A stretch of DNA of 64,000 bases from Anaerolineaceae bacterium (lineage in GTDB: Bacteria > Chloroflexota > Anaerolineae > Aggregatilineales > Phototrophicaceae), in the NCBI GenBank assembly GCA_002702065.1, contig NZXX01000009.1, positions 434,001 through 498,000 of the forward strand, written 5' to 3'. The position numbers and the translations under genes are program-made. The notes below the pieces were generated by a model. The model saw only the letters and a list, made by a program, of their open reading frames with translations, searched no databases and was not told where the DNA came from. How positions within the stretch are numbered: the stretch's first letter is position 1; each line of letters opens with the position of its first letter. Below are positions 47,687-56,728 of this stretch, in pieces.

Positions 47687-48676
47687 ATGAAAATCTTCGT
47701 CAGCTATGCCCGCGCCAATAAGGAAACCGTGCTGGAAATCCTCCAGCCGCTGAAAAGCCACACCATCTGGATCGATGACCGCCTGAACATTGGTCAGGAC
47801 TGGTGGGCCGTGATCGAGCAGGAGATCGCTGCCTGCCATTGTTTCCTCCTCGCCATCACGCCGCAGTCACTGGAGTCGGAATACTGCCAGCGCGAACTGG
47901 ACTACGCACGCAAGCTGAACAAACCCATCGCCCCGATCCTCATCCAGCCCGCCACCATTCCGGAAGACCTGCACAAGCTGCAACTCATCGACCTGTGCGC
48001 CGGGCTGACCGCGACAACCACGATTGCCTTGCTCAACGGCCTGTTCGAAATCGAGCGACAGGTGTTTAACCCGCTGCGTAATCCCGGCAGCAATGGGGAA
48101 GCACCTACCCAGCATCTGTCGATATCTGACCTGTATTTCGTCAGTGTCAGCAGGACCAAACGGTTGATCTACGAACAGATACTGGGGGCGAAATTACAGT
48201 TTATGCCGATTGAGGTGGATGAGCTTCAGCGGGTTGACCCGGTTGAAGTGGCATCGCGCAAAGTGGTAACCGCGTGGCAGATCGTCCAGAAACCTGTGTT
48301 TGTCGAACAGACGGCACTGGCCGTGCGGGCATGGGGTGGGCTGCCGGGGGGCATGACGAATGTCTTTACCAGTGCAATGGGGATGGGCAACCTGTGTCGC
48401 GCACTGAATGCCTTTGATGACCATTATGCCGAGGCTATCTCCGTGATTGCGTTCAGCGATGGCGACATCCGGCGCACGTTTGTCGGCGCACTGCCGGGTG
48501 AGATCGCCAGTCGGCCTCGCGGCGAAGGCTATCGCTGGAATCCGATTTTTATCCCGCAGGGGTTCGACAAGACGTTTGGCGAAATGAACGAAGAAGAAGT
48601 CCTCTCGATCTCCATGCGCCGCCGTGCCATTGTCGATTTTATGCGCTTCTTGCAGAGCAATTATGTGCTGGATTGA
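47687..48676 (+). CDS. TIR domain - HAM1/ITPase-like (non-canonical purine NTP pyrophosphatase fold) fusion protein
   Basis: TIR: MKIFVSYARANKETVLEIL..TIWIDDRLNIGQDWWAVIEQEI..FLLAITPQSLESEYCQRELDYA; HAM1: DLYFVSVSRTKRLIYEQIL..VDPVEVASRKVVTAW..KPVFVEQTALAVRAWGGLPGGMTNVF..GEIASRPRGEGYRWNPIFIPQGFDKTFGEMNEEEVLSISMRRRAI. Confidence 0.88.
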   Translation: MKIFVSYARANKETVLEILQPLKSHTIWIDDRLNIGQDWWAVIEQEIAACHCFLLAITPQSLESEYCQRELDYARKLNKPIAPILIQPATIPEDLHKLQLIDLCAGLTATTTIALLNGLFEIERQVFNPLRNPGSNGEAPTQHLSISDLYFVSVSRTKRLIYEQILGAKLQFMPIEVDELQRVDPVEVASRKVVTAWQIVQKPVFVEQTALAVRAWGGLPGGMTNVFTSAMGMGNLCRALNAFDDHYAEAISVIAFSDGDIRRTFVGALPGEIASRPRGEGYRWNPIFIPQGFDKTFGEMNEEEVLSISMRRRAIVDFMRFLQSNYVLD

Positions 48677-49788
48677 TCGCGTGTCAGAAATTCGTGCACC
48701 AGTGATTGAAAATGATGCACGCCGTTCTCGCGCTTGACAGAAAAGCGGCCCTTATCATAGGCCAGTGATTGCAGACCCTTCTGCACATTCTCGCAGATTT
48801 CGATGTCTTCCTGCTGAATTTCGTCGCTGAAGGCAATAATCTGCTGCATACTCTCCCAGCCAGCGCCGGTGCCCGGTGGCTCGAAATACCACTCGAAGAT
48901 CGTCAGCGTTTTGTCGTGGCCCACCGGCAGGATGATATTGATCGACGTGTTATCCAGATAGACGTTGAGCATCACATTGGGGAAAATCCAGTAGTACAGG
49001 GCATCCTGCTCACCATCGCCGCTGCGCACATAACGCCGGTCATAATGCTCCCCATTGCGCACGTCGCGGATGGGTGCATGCTGTTTGGAGTAGTAGCGAA
49101 AGGTTTCGACGCGATACTGGTCATAATCCAGCTCGCGGAACAGGCCGGGATGCGCGATGGGCAGGTGATAGCCTTCGAGGTAATTGTCGACGTAGACTTT
49201 CCAGTTGCAGTCGATCAGATAGTCGCGCCGCTCGACCATGCGCATGTGGTCGATCTGAAAACCCTTGCTCACGATCTCGTCATGGATCGGGCCGTAAATG
49301 TGGTTCATGGGCGCAGCATCGGGGTCGAGGTTCACGAAGATCCAAGGACCCCAGGCTTCGACCTGCACCGGCTGCAAGCACACGGCTGCTTTCTGCCAAC
49401 CGGCCACCCCGTCAAACTCCGGGGCGTTCAGCAGGCTGCCATCGAGGCTATAGGTCCAGCCATGATATTTGCATTGCAGGCTTTTGCGGTTGCCTTTGCC
49501 CAGCGCGACCGGCCCGGCCCGGTGCAGGCAGACATTGTAAAACGCCCGCAGTATCTCATCCTGCCCGCGCGTGACGACCAGCGGCTGGCCCACCACTTCG
49601 CAGGTGAAAAAGTCACCGGGGCGCAGCACGCTGTCGACATGACCGACGGGCTGCCACGTCTTCCAGAAGATATGCGATTTTTCCAGTTCCAGAAATTGCG
49701 GTTCCGTATACCACCGCGCCGGTAGCGTTTCGGCCTGAGCAAGATCAGATGTAGGCGTGTAGTCGCTCAGGTCGAACGGCTGGTTCAT
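48661..49788 (-). CDS. Rieske-type aromatic ring-hydroxylating dioxygenase alpha subunit
   Basis: VCLHRAGPVALGKGNRKSLQCKYHGWTYSLDGSL; C-terminal catalytic domain CNWKVYVDNYLEGYHLPIAHP. Confidence 0.93.
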   Translation of the reverse strand: MNQPFDLSDYTPTSDLAQAETLPARWYTEPQFLELEKSHIFWKTWQPVGHVDSVLRPGDFFTCEVVGQPLVVTRGQDEILRAFYNVCLHRAGPVALGKGNRKSLQCKYHGWTYSLDGSLLNAPEFDGVAGWQKAAVCLQPVQVEAWGPWIFVNLDPDAAPMNHIYGPIHDEIVSKGFQIDHMRMVERRDYLIDCNWKVYVDNYLEGYHLPIAHPGLFRELDYDQYRVETFRYYSKQHAPIRDVRNGEHYDRRYVRSGDGEQDALYYWIFPNVMLNVYLDNTSINIILPVGHDKTLTIFEWYFEPPGTGAGWESMQQIIAFSDEIQQEDIEICENVQKGLQSLAYDKGRFSVKRENGVHHFQSLVHEFLTRDQSST

Positions 49789-51086
49789 CGCTCGAAGCTG
49801 CGCATCGCATTGTTGACGCTGACATTCGACCCCGGTAGGCTGTTGAGGAAATCTTCGTTGCTATCGAATTGACGGAACTGCGAAAGCAACTGTTCATAAG
49901 CGCCCACATAGCCGGTTTCGTTGTTCTCAGCCAGGTGCGCCACCATACGCCGCAGGGTATACACACGCTGCAATACATCCGGCCCCAGCAGCAGTTCTTC
50001 GCGCCGGGTGGAGGATTGTTCGATGTCGAAGGCCGGGAAGACGCGGCGTTCCTGAAGCTTACGGCTCAGGTGCAGTTCCATGTTGCCGGTACCCTTGAAC
50101 TCTTCGTAGATAACATCGTCCATCTTGCTGCCGGTGTTGACCAGACAGGTCGCGACAATCGTCAGGCTGCCGCCTTCTTCGACATTACGGGCCGCGCCAA
50201 AGATGCGCTTGGGCGGGTGAATGGCGGACGGATCAAGACCACCGGAGAGCGTACGGCCACTGGTCGGCACAACCAGGTTGTAGGCACGCGCCAGCCGGGT
50301 GATGCTGTCCAGCAGGATGACCACATGGCGGCGGCTCTCGACCAGACGCTTGGCACGGGCCAGCGCCATTTCGGCCACGCGCACATGATGCTGCACCGGA
50401 TCATCAAAGGTGGACGCGATCACTTCAGCATCAACCGACCGGTCCATGTCCGTCACTTCTTCCGGACGCTCACCAATCAGCGCGATCATCAGATGCACAT
50501 CGGGGTAATTACGGCTGATGGCGTTGGCAACATCTTTCAGGACGGATGTTTTACCCGCTTTCGGCGGCGAAACGATCAGACCACGCTGCCCCTTGCCGAT
50601 GGGCGCGATCAGATTGAGCAAACGGGTTCCGAGAATTCGTGGGTTGGTTTCGAGATTGAAGCGTTCTTCAGGAAAAATGGGGGTCAGGTCTTCAAAGTGC
50701 GGGCGGTTCTTGGCGTCTTCGGGGTTGAGGCCGTTGACCGCATCAACACGCAGCAGGCCGTAATATTTCTCTGAGTCCTTCGGCGCGCGTACCTGCCCGA
50801 TCACCATATCCCCGGTGCGAAGGTTGAAGCGGCGTATCTGCGTCTGGCTGACATAAATGTCATTGGGGCCGGGCAGATAATGCTCTGCGCGCAGAAAGCC
50901 AATGCCATCGTCGACAATTTCCAACACGCCGCCGCGCAGCTTGTGACCGCGTTTTTCGGCCTCATCGCGCAGCAATGCGAGAATCAGGTCTGGTTTTTTC
51001 AGGCGGCTGAAACCCGATACGCCTGCCTCGCGTGCGATTCGCCGCAATTCTTCGAGGTTGTTTTGTTCTAGTTGTGCAATGTCCAT
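49785..51086 (-). CDS. rho: Transcription termination factor Rho
   Basis: [35 protein letters not shown]...[12 protein letters not shown]...[26 protein letters not shown]. Confidence 0.98.
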   Translation of the reverse strand: MDIAQLEQNNLEELRRIAREAGVSGFSRLKKPDLILALLRDEAEKRGHKLRGGVLEIVDDGIGFLRAEHYLPGPNDIYVSQTQIRRFNLRTGDMVIGQVRAPKDSEKYYGLLRVDAVNGLNPEDAKNRPHFEDLTPIFPEERFNLETNPRILGTRLLNLIAPIGKGQRGLIVSPPKAGKTSVLKDVANAISRNYPDVHLMIALIGERPEEVTDMDRSVDAEVIASTFDDPVQHHVRVAEMALARAKRLVESRRHVVILLDSITRLARAYNLVVPTSGRTLSGGLDPSAIHPPKRIFGAARNVEEGGSLTIVATCLVNTGSKMDDVIYEEFKGTGNMELHLSRKLQERRVFPAFDIEQSSTRREELLLGPDVLQRVYTLRRMVAHLAENNETGYVGAYEQLLSQFRQFDSNEDFLNSLPGSNVSVNNAMRSFER

Positions 51087-51480
51087 AATGCTGTGAGACT
51101 CCGAGGTTAAATAACCTGCATTTCAAGTTGACAAGTTGAGAAGAGATGTGTTGTTGCGTGACACAGCCACCATTGCGGCAGGGCAAGGTGCGCGGTTCAT
51201 AAAAACCGTCCAACATTCGGGTTGATGCGGCAGGCGTAGGTTGTTTGCTGAATTTAGAAGAAGGTGGTTATAGCCTATTGACTTCGATACTCTATGATAA
51301 TCATAAAAGCTGCTGCGCGTCAAGCTAAAATTTGGGATTTTTCGCCTATTTTTGGGATAAATACTTAATTATTGTGATATTGGTACCATACGAAGAACAA
51401 ACGCTTGCTCGTCGGCGTGCATCGCAAACGCACAACCAGTGCTAAAATAAGACAGACAACAGCGGGCAAAGGGGATCAGG

Positions 51481-52071
51481 ATGGTCACAAATACACTATC
51501 CATATTGCAGCGAGAAAACGCGCGTTTACAGGCCGAAAGCCACAGCCTGCACGAAGAAGTGACCCAGCTGCGTGGTTTTGTGGAAATTTTGTCGTCGCTG
51601 TCCTCGGCAAGCGACCGCGATAACAGCGACAAGGCCCTGTTTCCGCTACTCCATCGCGCCTTTCAGATGTCGATGGACCTGCTCAACGCGCCCGAAGGTT
51701 CGCTGCTGCTGCTGGACGAAGACACCAACCATCTGAAGTTTGTCCTCGTCAAAGGCTCATTGGCCGAACGCCTGTTGAACTTCGCCTTTCCGGCAGACGA
51801 AGGGATTGCCGGTTGGGTGATGCAGCATGCGCGCCCGGCGCTGGTGCGCGATGTGCGCCACGACCCGCGCTTCTCCGACTCCATTGATGAAGCCTTCAAA
51901 TTCCGCACCCAATCCATCGTCGCCGTACCCCTCATCGGCGATGGCAAGGTACTCGGCGTCATGGAGGCGCTCAACCAGCCGGTAGACGTCCCATTTTCTG
52001 ACCTCGATGTTACGCTGCTGAACCTGATCTGCCGCTTTATGGGTGAACTGCTGATCAACACCGAAAATTAG
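51481..52071 (+). CDS. GAF domain protein
   Basis: AFQMSMDLLNAPEGSLLLLDEDTNHLKFVLVKGSLAERL...FPADEGIAGWVMQHARPALVRDVRHDPRF...SIVAVPLIGDGKVLGVMEALNQ. Confidence 0.92.
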   Translation: MVTNTLSILQRENARLQAESHSLHEEVTQLRGFVEILSSLSSASDRDNSDKALFPLLHRAFQMSMDLLNAPEGSLLLLDEDTNHLKFVLVKGSLAERLLNFAFPADEGIAGWVMQHARPALVRDVRHDPRFSDSIDEAFKFRTQSIVAVPLIGDGKVLGVMEALNQPVDVPFSDLDVTLLNLICRFMGELLINTEN

Positions 52072-52147
52072 ACCCCACCCGCAGACCATTCCTAACGGCG
52101 GCATCCTTCACATTTCTGCCTGAACAGTGGGTGTATAATCGTTTTAG

Positions 52148-53125
52148 TTGCCCACAACACACGTCAAAAGGCGAAAATTGGTGAAGCGCACAACTTTGAT
52201 CGTCCTTGTTCTGTTGCTGTTGATTGCTCCGGGTGTCATGGCTCAGGACCCAACACCGGTCCCCATCCCGACCCTGGCAGCCCCGGTTCAGCCGGCAGCA
52301 GATAGCAATGTTCTGTCTATCCTGATTAATGCTCGTACCGACCTCGAGCTGCTGGCAAACGACCAGATCGGCGGCGACCGTCCCGCCGGTTGGAGCGGCA
52401 GTCTTGATGTCAACGACCCGCAGCTTGCGGTCCTGATCCGGCTTGACCTCGAACTCTTGATGGCCCGCCTGACCGGTCTGGAAAACGTCCCCGCAGGCTG
52501 GTTCGGTGCAGTGCCAAGCACGGCCTATGCCATTGCGCGCGATATTCGGCACGATCTCGAACTGCTGGCTGACCAGATGATTGGCCTCAGCGTGCGGCCA
52601 CCCGGTTGGGCCGGGGACGACGCCATCATGCGCTGCGACCGTTCCACCCAGAACCTGACGGCGCTGTTGCAGCGCGATAACCTGTTTGTCCCCAATGTCC
52701 TGCCGACGAATCCGAACTACTGTCAGCTTGTCGCGGTCCAGATCGGCCAGTATATGGAAGCCAACGTGCTGGCAAGCACGACCCAGCCCTCAATCGCCGC
52801 CGCACCGGGCACACAGAACACCGCAGGGGCATCTGTCGCAGGCGGCACAGCAACCGCGATAGCCGATATTGGCCTGGCTTATCTGGATCGTCATGCCTCG
52901 CGCCGGGCAGGCATGATCCCGGTTACAGCGACGTTCCAGCCGGTGGCCCGCAGTTTCGCCCAGTTCTCCCGCATGACTCTGGTACGCGGGGAAGGCTTCG
53001 AGGTTTTCGTCGACTATAAAACCACCACGATAACCGACGAACAATTCCTGAGTCTGCCGGACATCAACACGACACCTGCCAACCCGTTTTGTGATACCGC
53101 GTGGTGCGCCCGTACCGCCTCGTAA
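52148..53125 (+). CDS. Secreted hypothetical protein with three internal R-x-DLELLA...PxGWxG repeats (start possibly GTG 52181)
   Basis: Signal peptide KRTTLIVLVLLLLIAPGVMAQ; ARTDLELLANDQIGGDRPAGWSG / IRLDLELLMARLTGLENVPAGWFG / IRHDLELLADQMIGLSVRPPGWAG. Confidence 0.75.
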   Translation: MPTTHVKRRKLVKRTTLIVLVLLLLIAPGVMAQDPTPVPIPTLAAPVQPAADSNVLSILINARTDLELLANDQIGGDRPAGWSGSLDVNDPQLAVLIRLDLELLMARLTGLENVPAGWFGAVPSTAYAIARDIRHDLELLADQMIGLSVRPPGWAGDDAIMRCDRSTQNLTALLQRDNLFVPNVLPTNPNYCQLVAVQIGQYMEANVLASTTQPSIAAAPGTQNTAGASVAGGTATAIADIGLAYLDRHASRRAGMIPVTATFQPVARSFAQFSRMTLVRGEGFEVFVDYKTTTITDEQFLSLPDINTTPANPFCDTAWCARTAS

Positions 53126-53240
53126 CCAGACGGTGTCCAGTCGAATGAACCGCGTGTGGAGTCGCTTCTGTGACGAACCGTGGCAATCCGCATCCTGGGT
53201 CGAAACAAGCACCAGTGCATGCGGATTGCTCGTTAAATTT

Positions 53241-53594
53241 TCAGGCGACGCCTTCCGCTTCGAACTGGCGCATGGCTTCCAGTGCTTCGCAGCCATACAT
53301 CACCGCCGGGCCACCACCCATCAGCACTGCAACGCCGATCGTCTCCAGAATTTCATCTTCGGTCGCGCCTGCTTGCAGCGCATCATGAATATGAAACGCG
53401 ATACAACCGTCGCAGCGGATGGCGATGGCGATACCCAGCGCAATCAGTTCCTTGGTTTTAACATTCAGCGAACCGGTTTCGGAGGCTTTTTCATGCAGCT
53501 TGCTGAAGCAGCCCATGGTGGTCGGAATACCCTTGCCCAGTTCTCCCATCAATTCACGCATATGATCGTAGTGTTCAGGGAAGTTTTTGGCCAT
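53241..53594 (-). CDS. Carboxymuconolactone decarboxylase/AhpD-like family protein
   Basis: LNVKTKELIALGIAIAIRCDGCIAFHIHDALQAGATEDEILETIGVAVLMGGGPAVMYG. Confidence 0.95.
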   Translation of the reverse strand: MAKNFPEHYDHMRELMGELGKGIPTTMGCFSKLHEKASETGSLNVKTKELIALGIAIAIRCDGCIAFHIHDALQAGATEDEILETIGVAVLMGGGPAVMYGCEALEAMRQFEAEGVA

Positions 53595-53850
53595 GTCACC
53601 CTCTACTTTGCTGGATAACGACTCAATCAGCGAGTAAAATGCCGAACTAGACTACTTATCAGGTTCTGTGCCATTGCGAGACGGATACCGCGAATTATCC
53701 GTTTGCAATGGTTAATCCCATTGTAAAATACCCGTCTGTCTGTGACTGGTTACATATGGCTGGTTCATTAGTGATATTTTTCACAAGTTAAATTTAATCG
53801 TGCTGTAAGACGATTTCTCATTTCCGATTATCTACGTGGAGTTCCCCATC

Positions 53851-54891
53851 ATGACCGACACTTACCTTATAACCGGCGGGGCCGGATTTCTGGGAATCAA
53901 CCTGGTTCGCTATCTGCTGGAACGCGGGCACAAAGTCGTCTCGCTGGATATTGCGGATTTTGATTATCCCGAACGCAGCCAGATCACCGAGATCAAAGGC
54001 GATATCCGCGACCGGGCCAAAGTCGACGAAGCGATGCAGGGGGTGGATATTGTCATCCACACCGCGGCGGCCCTGCCCCTGTACAGCGAACAGGACATCA
54101 TGACCACCGACCTCGATGGCACGCGCAACGTCATTGATTCGGCCTATACCAACGGGGCAAAACGCTTCATCCATGTCTCCTCAACAGCCGTGTACGGCAT
54201 CCCCGACCATCATCCCCTGCGGGAAGATGACAAGCTGGATGGCGTCGGGCCTTACGGCAAAGCCAAGATCATGGCTGAGGAAGTGTGTCTGGAGTATCGC
54301 AAGAAAGGCATGTGCGTACCCATCATCCGCCCCAAGTCCTTTATCGGCCCAGAGCGCCTGGGCGTGTTCGCGCTGTTATACGACTGGGCCAAAGACGGCC
54401 ATGGTTTCCCGATGATCGGCAGCGGCAACAACCGCTACCAACTGCTCGACGTCGAAGACCTGTGCGACGCGATCTACCTGTGCGCCACGCTGGATGCGGA
54501 CAAGGCCAACGATACATTCAACATCGGGGCCAAAGAATATACGACGATGAAGGAAGACTATCAGGCGGTGCTGGACGAAGCCGGATTCGGCAAGAAGATC
54601 AGCGGATTCCCGGCAACGCCGATGATCTGGACGCTGCGGGTGCTGGAAGCCCTGAATATGTCGCCGCTGTACAAGTGGGTCTACGAAACAGCCAGCAAGG
54701 ACTCGTTCGTGTCGATTGAAAAAGCGGAGCGCGTGCTCGGCTACCAGCCCAAGTATTCCAACAAGGACGCGCTGGTCCGCAACTACAAATGGTACATCGA
54801 CAATCTGGAGAAGTTCGAGCACTCGTCGGGCGTGTCGCACCGCGTCCCGTGGAAGCAGGGTATTCTCGGCCTGGCAAAGCGATTCTTTTAA
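53851..54891 (+). CDS. NAD-dependent epimerase/dehydratase
   Basis: YLITGGAGFLGINLVRYLLERGHKVVSLDI...STAVYGIP...PYGKAKIMAE. Confidence 0.95.
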   Translation: MTDTYLITGGAGFLGINLVRYLLERGHKVVSLDIADFDYPERSQITEIKGDIRDRAKVDEAMQGVDIVIHTAAALPLYSEQDIMTTDLDGTRNVIDSAYTNGAKRFIHVSSTAVYGIPDHHPLREDDKLDGVGPYGKAKIMAEEVCLEYRKKGMCVPIIRPKSFIGPERLGVFALLYDWAKDGHGFPMIGSGNNRYQLLDVEDLCDAIYLCATLDADKANDTFNIGAKEYTTMKEDYQAVLDEAGFGKKISGFPATPMIWTLRVLEALNMSPLYKWVYETASKDSFVSIEKAERVLGYQPKYSNKDALVRNYKWYIDNLEKFEHSSGVSHRVPWKQGILGLAKRFF

Positions 54892-54920
54892 TAGTCCGAG
54901 TCGGTCAATTTCGTACAGTC

Positions 54921-54973
54921 GTAGGGGCGGGCCGGTGCGCCCGTCCTGGACCGGCACATAGATCAGCCCCTAC
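54921..54973. repeat. Repeat element bounded by GTAGGGGC/GCCCCTAC
   Basis: 8-bp perfect terminal inverted repeats; ends match those of element at 3188-3215. Confidence 0.55.
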
Positions 54974-55004
54974 AAGGCGGTCTTGCATTAAATCGTTTGT
55001 GCTT

Positions 55005-55331
55005 TTATTCCATCATGACTTCGTAGCGCCAGCCCCGGCGCGATTCGCGGCTGCGATGCTCGGTACGGCGGATGATGCCATCGGCTTCCATACAGCGGAT
55101 AAAATGCAGGGCCTGGGGGTAATCAAGCTGAAGCTGCCGCCGCAGAAACTTGACCGATGCCACCCGCAGGCGGCAAACTTCCTCCACAGCGGCATGATAC
55201 AACGCATGGTCAAACTGCACCGCCTCGTGATGCAGTGACGCGATATCGGTGAGATATTCACTCAGATGAAAGTCACGTGCCTGACGGTGGTGTTCGGGGG
55301 CTTCGATGTGTGTAAGGACGTTTAAAACCAT
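55005..55331 (-). CDS. Small protein with FtsK-gamma-like winged-helix domain
   Basis: RVASVKFLRRQLQLDYPQALHFIRCMEADGIIRRTEHRSRE resembles the [32 protein letters not shown] motif. Confidence 0.65.
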   Translation of the reverse strand: MVLNVLTHIEAPEHHRQARDFHLSEYLTDIASLHHEAVQFDHALYHAAVEEVCRLRVASVKFLRRQLQLDYPQALHFIRCMEADGIIRRTEHRSRESRRGWRYEVMME

Positions 55332-55404
55332 AGGTGCTATACTGGTAACCCTCTTTGATCATGGCTACTATTATAACAGCATCATGCAAAGCGGAGATTA
55401 AGCG

Positions 55405-56046
55405 ATGCCGGATTTTCAGATATTGAGCCTTTATTTTACTGCGGCGCTGGTGCTGGCGATTACGCCGGGGCCGGGCATTTTCTATGTCCTGACGCGCAGC
55501 ATCAAAGGTGGCCGCCGCGAGGGATATTATTCCTCGGTGGGCACAGCCGTCGGCGGGTTGTTTCATGTGCTGGCGGCGGCGCTGGGCCTGTCCGCGATTC
55601 TGGCAACCTCGGCAGTGGCTTTCAGCCTGGTCAAGTATCTGGGCGCGGCCTATCTGGTGTATCTGGGCATCAAAACGCTGCTGAGCAAAGCCGACACCTT
55701 TGACCCCGACGACGCCGCTGACCCGACGCTCAGAGGCAAGCAGGCGTTTTATCAGGGCATCATCACCGAAGCCCTGAACCCGAAGACCGCCTTGTTCTTT
55801 CTGGCGTTCATTCCGCAGTTTATCAACCCAGCTGCGCCGGTGGTCACGCAGTTTCTGATCCTGGGATGCATCTCCGTTTTTCTGAACACCAGCGCCGATT
55901 TTGTGGTGGCGACACTGGCCGGACCAATCGCAACACAAATGCGAAAGCGCGCCTCCCTGCGCAAAGCCCAGCGCATGCTGACCGGCGGCGGGTTGATCGC
56001 GCTGGGGGCCTACGTCGCATTTTCTGGCGGCGACCAGTCCGCTTAA
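55405..56046 (+). CDS. LysE family translocator
   Basis: LVLAITPGPGIFYVLTRSIKGGRREGYYSSVGTAVGGLFHVLAAALGLSAIL. Confidence 0.93.
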   Translation: MPDFQILSLYFTAALVLAITPGPGIFYVLTRSIKGGRREGYYSSVGTAVGGLFHVLAAALGLSAILATSAVAFSLVKYLGAAYLVYLGIKTLLSKADTFDPDDAADPTLRGKQAFYQGIITEALNPKTALFFLAFIPQFINPAAPVVTQFLILGCISVFLNTSADFVVATLAGPIATQMRKRASLRKAQRMLTGGGLIALGAYVAFSGGDQSA

Positions 56047-56062
56047 GTGTGAGGACAAAGAC

Positions 56063-56272
56063 ATGGCAAGCGAACGTATTGGCGACATGACGAAAGCGGA
56101 CCTTAGATCGTGGATTGTAGAAGTGATTCATGAAGAGCTAAAACGCGAGCATGAAACATCCGATCATCGAACCCCATTGGAAGTTTTCGAGTCGATGCGG
56201 AAAAACATCCTGAAAAAGCGTCCAGATCAACCGTCTGTGGTTGATATGCTACGTGAGGATCGTGATCGTTGA
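56063..56272 (+). CDS. VapB-like antitoxin of PIN-toxin pair
   Basis: 69-aa acidic/basic small protein overlapping the start of the PIN gene (TTGA overlap). Confidence 0.65.
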   Translation: MASERIGDMTKADLRSWIVEVIHEELKREHETSDHRTPLEVFESMRKNILKKRPDQPSVVDMLREDRDR

Positions 56273-56718
56273 GTACAGCTTACGTTGTCGATACCACCAT
56301 TCTCATGCAAAGCGTGCTTGAGGATACCAACACGAAACGGGCGCAATCCTTGCTCTACATGGCTTTGGATGCGAGTAATGTCATCCTCCATATTCCAGAG
56401 TTTGCAATGATTGAATGTGGGAACGTTTTGTGGAAACAGGTTCGTTTTCATGACGAAACAGCGGAAAACGTTCAACGAGTCTTTCAAGATTTACGAGCGT
56501 TTCCCCTCATCAAACATAGATCAGAGCACCTGCTGCCACGTGCGCTAGAGATTGGCCTGGCGCAAGGGCTAGCCGTTTATGACTGCGTGCATATTGCGCT
56601 GGCGGAGCGTCTGAACTGCCCGCTGATTACTGTGGATGTCAGGCAGGCAAACGCCGCACAGACAGCCAGTGTTCCGTTAAAACCGATTACAGATTTTCCC
56701 GAATATACGAGCGATTAG
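56269..56718 (+). CDS. PIN-domain (VapC-like) toxin
   Basis: AYVVDTTILMQSVL...HIPEFAMIECGNVLWK...GLAVYDCVHIALAERLNCPLITVDVR; TTG start. Confidence 0.88.
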   Translation: MSTAYVVDTTILMQSVLEDTNTKRAQSLLYMALDASNVILHIPEFAMIECGNVLWKQVRFHDETAENVQRVFQDLRAFPLIKHRSEHLLPRALEIGLAQGLAVYDCVHIALAERLNCPLITVDVRQANAAQTASVPLKPITDFPEYTSD

Positions 56719-56728
56719 AGCAAATCTC

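Noticed and set aside
47687-48676. Considered whether the HAM1 region is just a housekeeping RdgB gene fused by a missed stop
   Set aside because: TIR and HAM1 are in one continuous frame without internal stop, and active-site residues are substituted, arguing against a housekeeping enzyme
48769-50774. Plus-strand ORFs 48769-49725 and 49869-50774
   Set aside because: Antisense to Rieske oxygenase and rho; no domain signal
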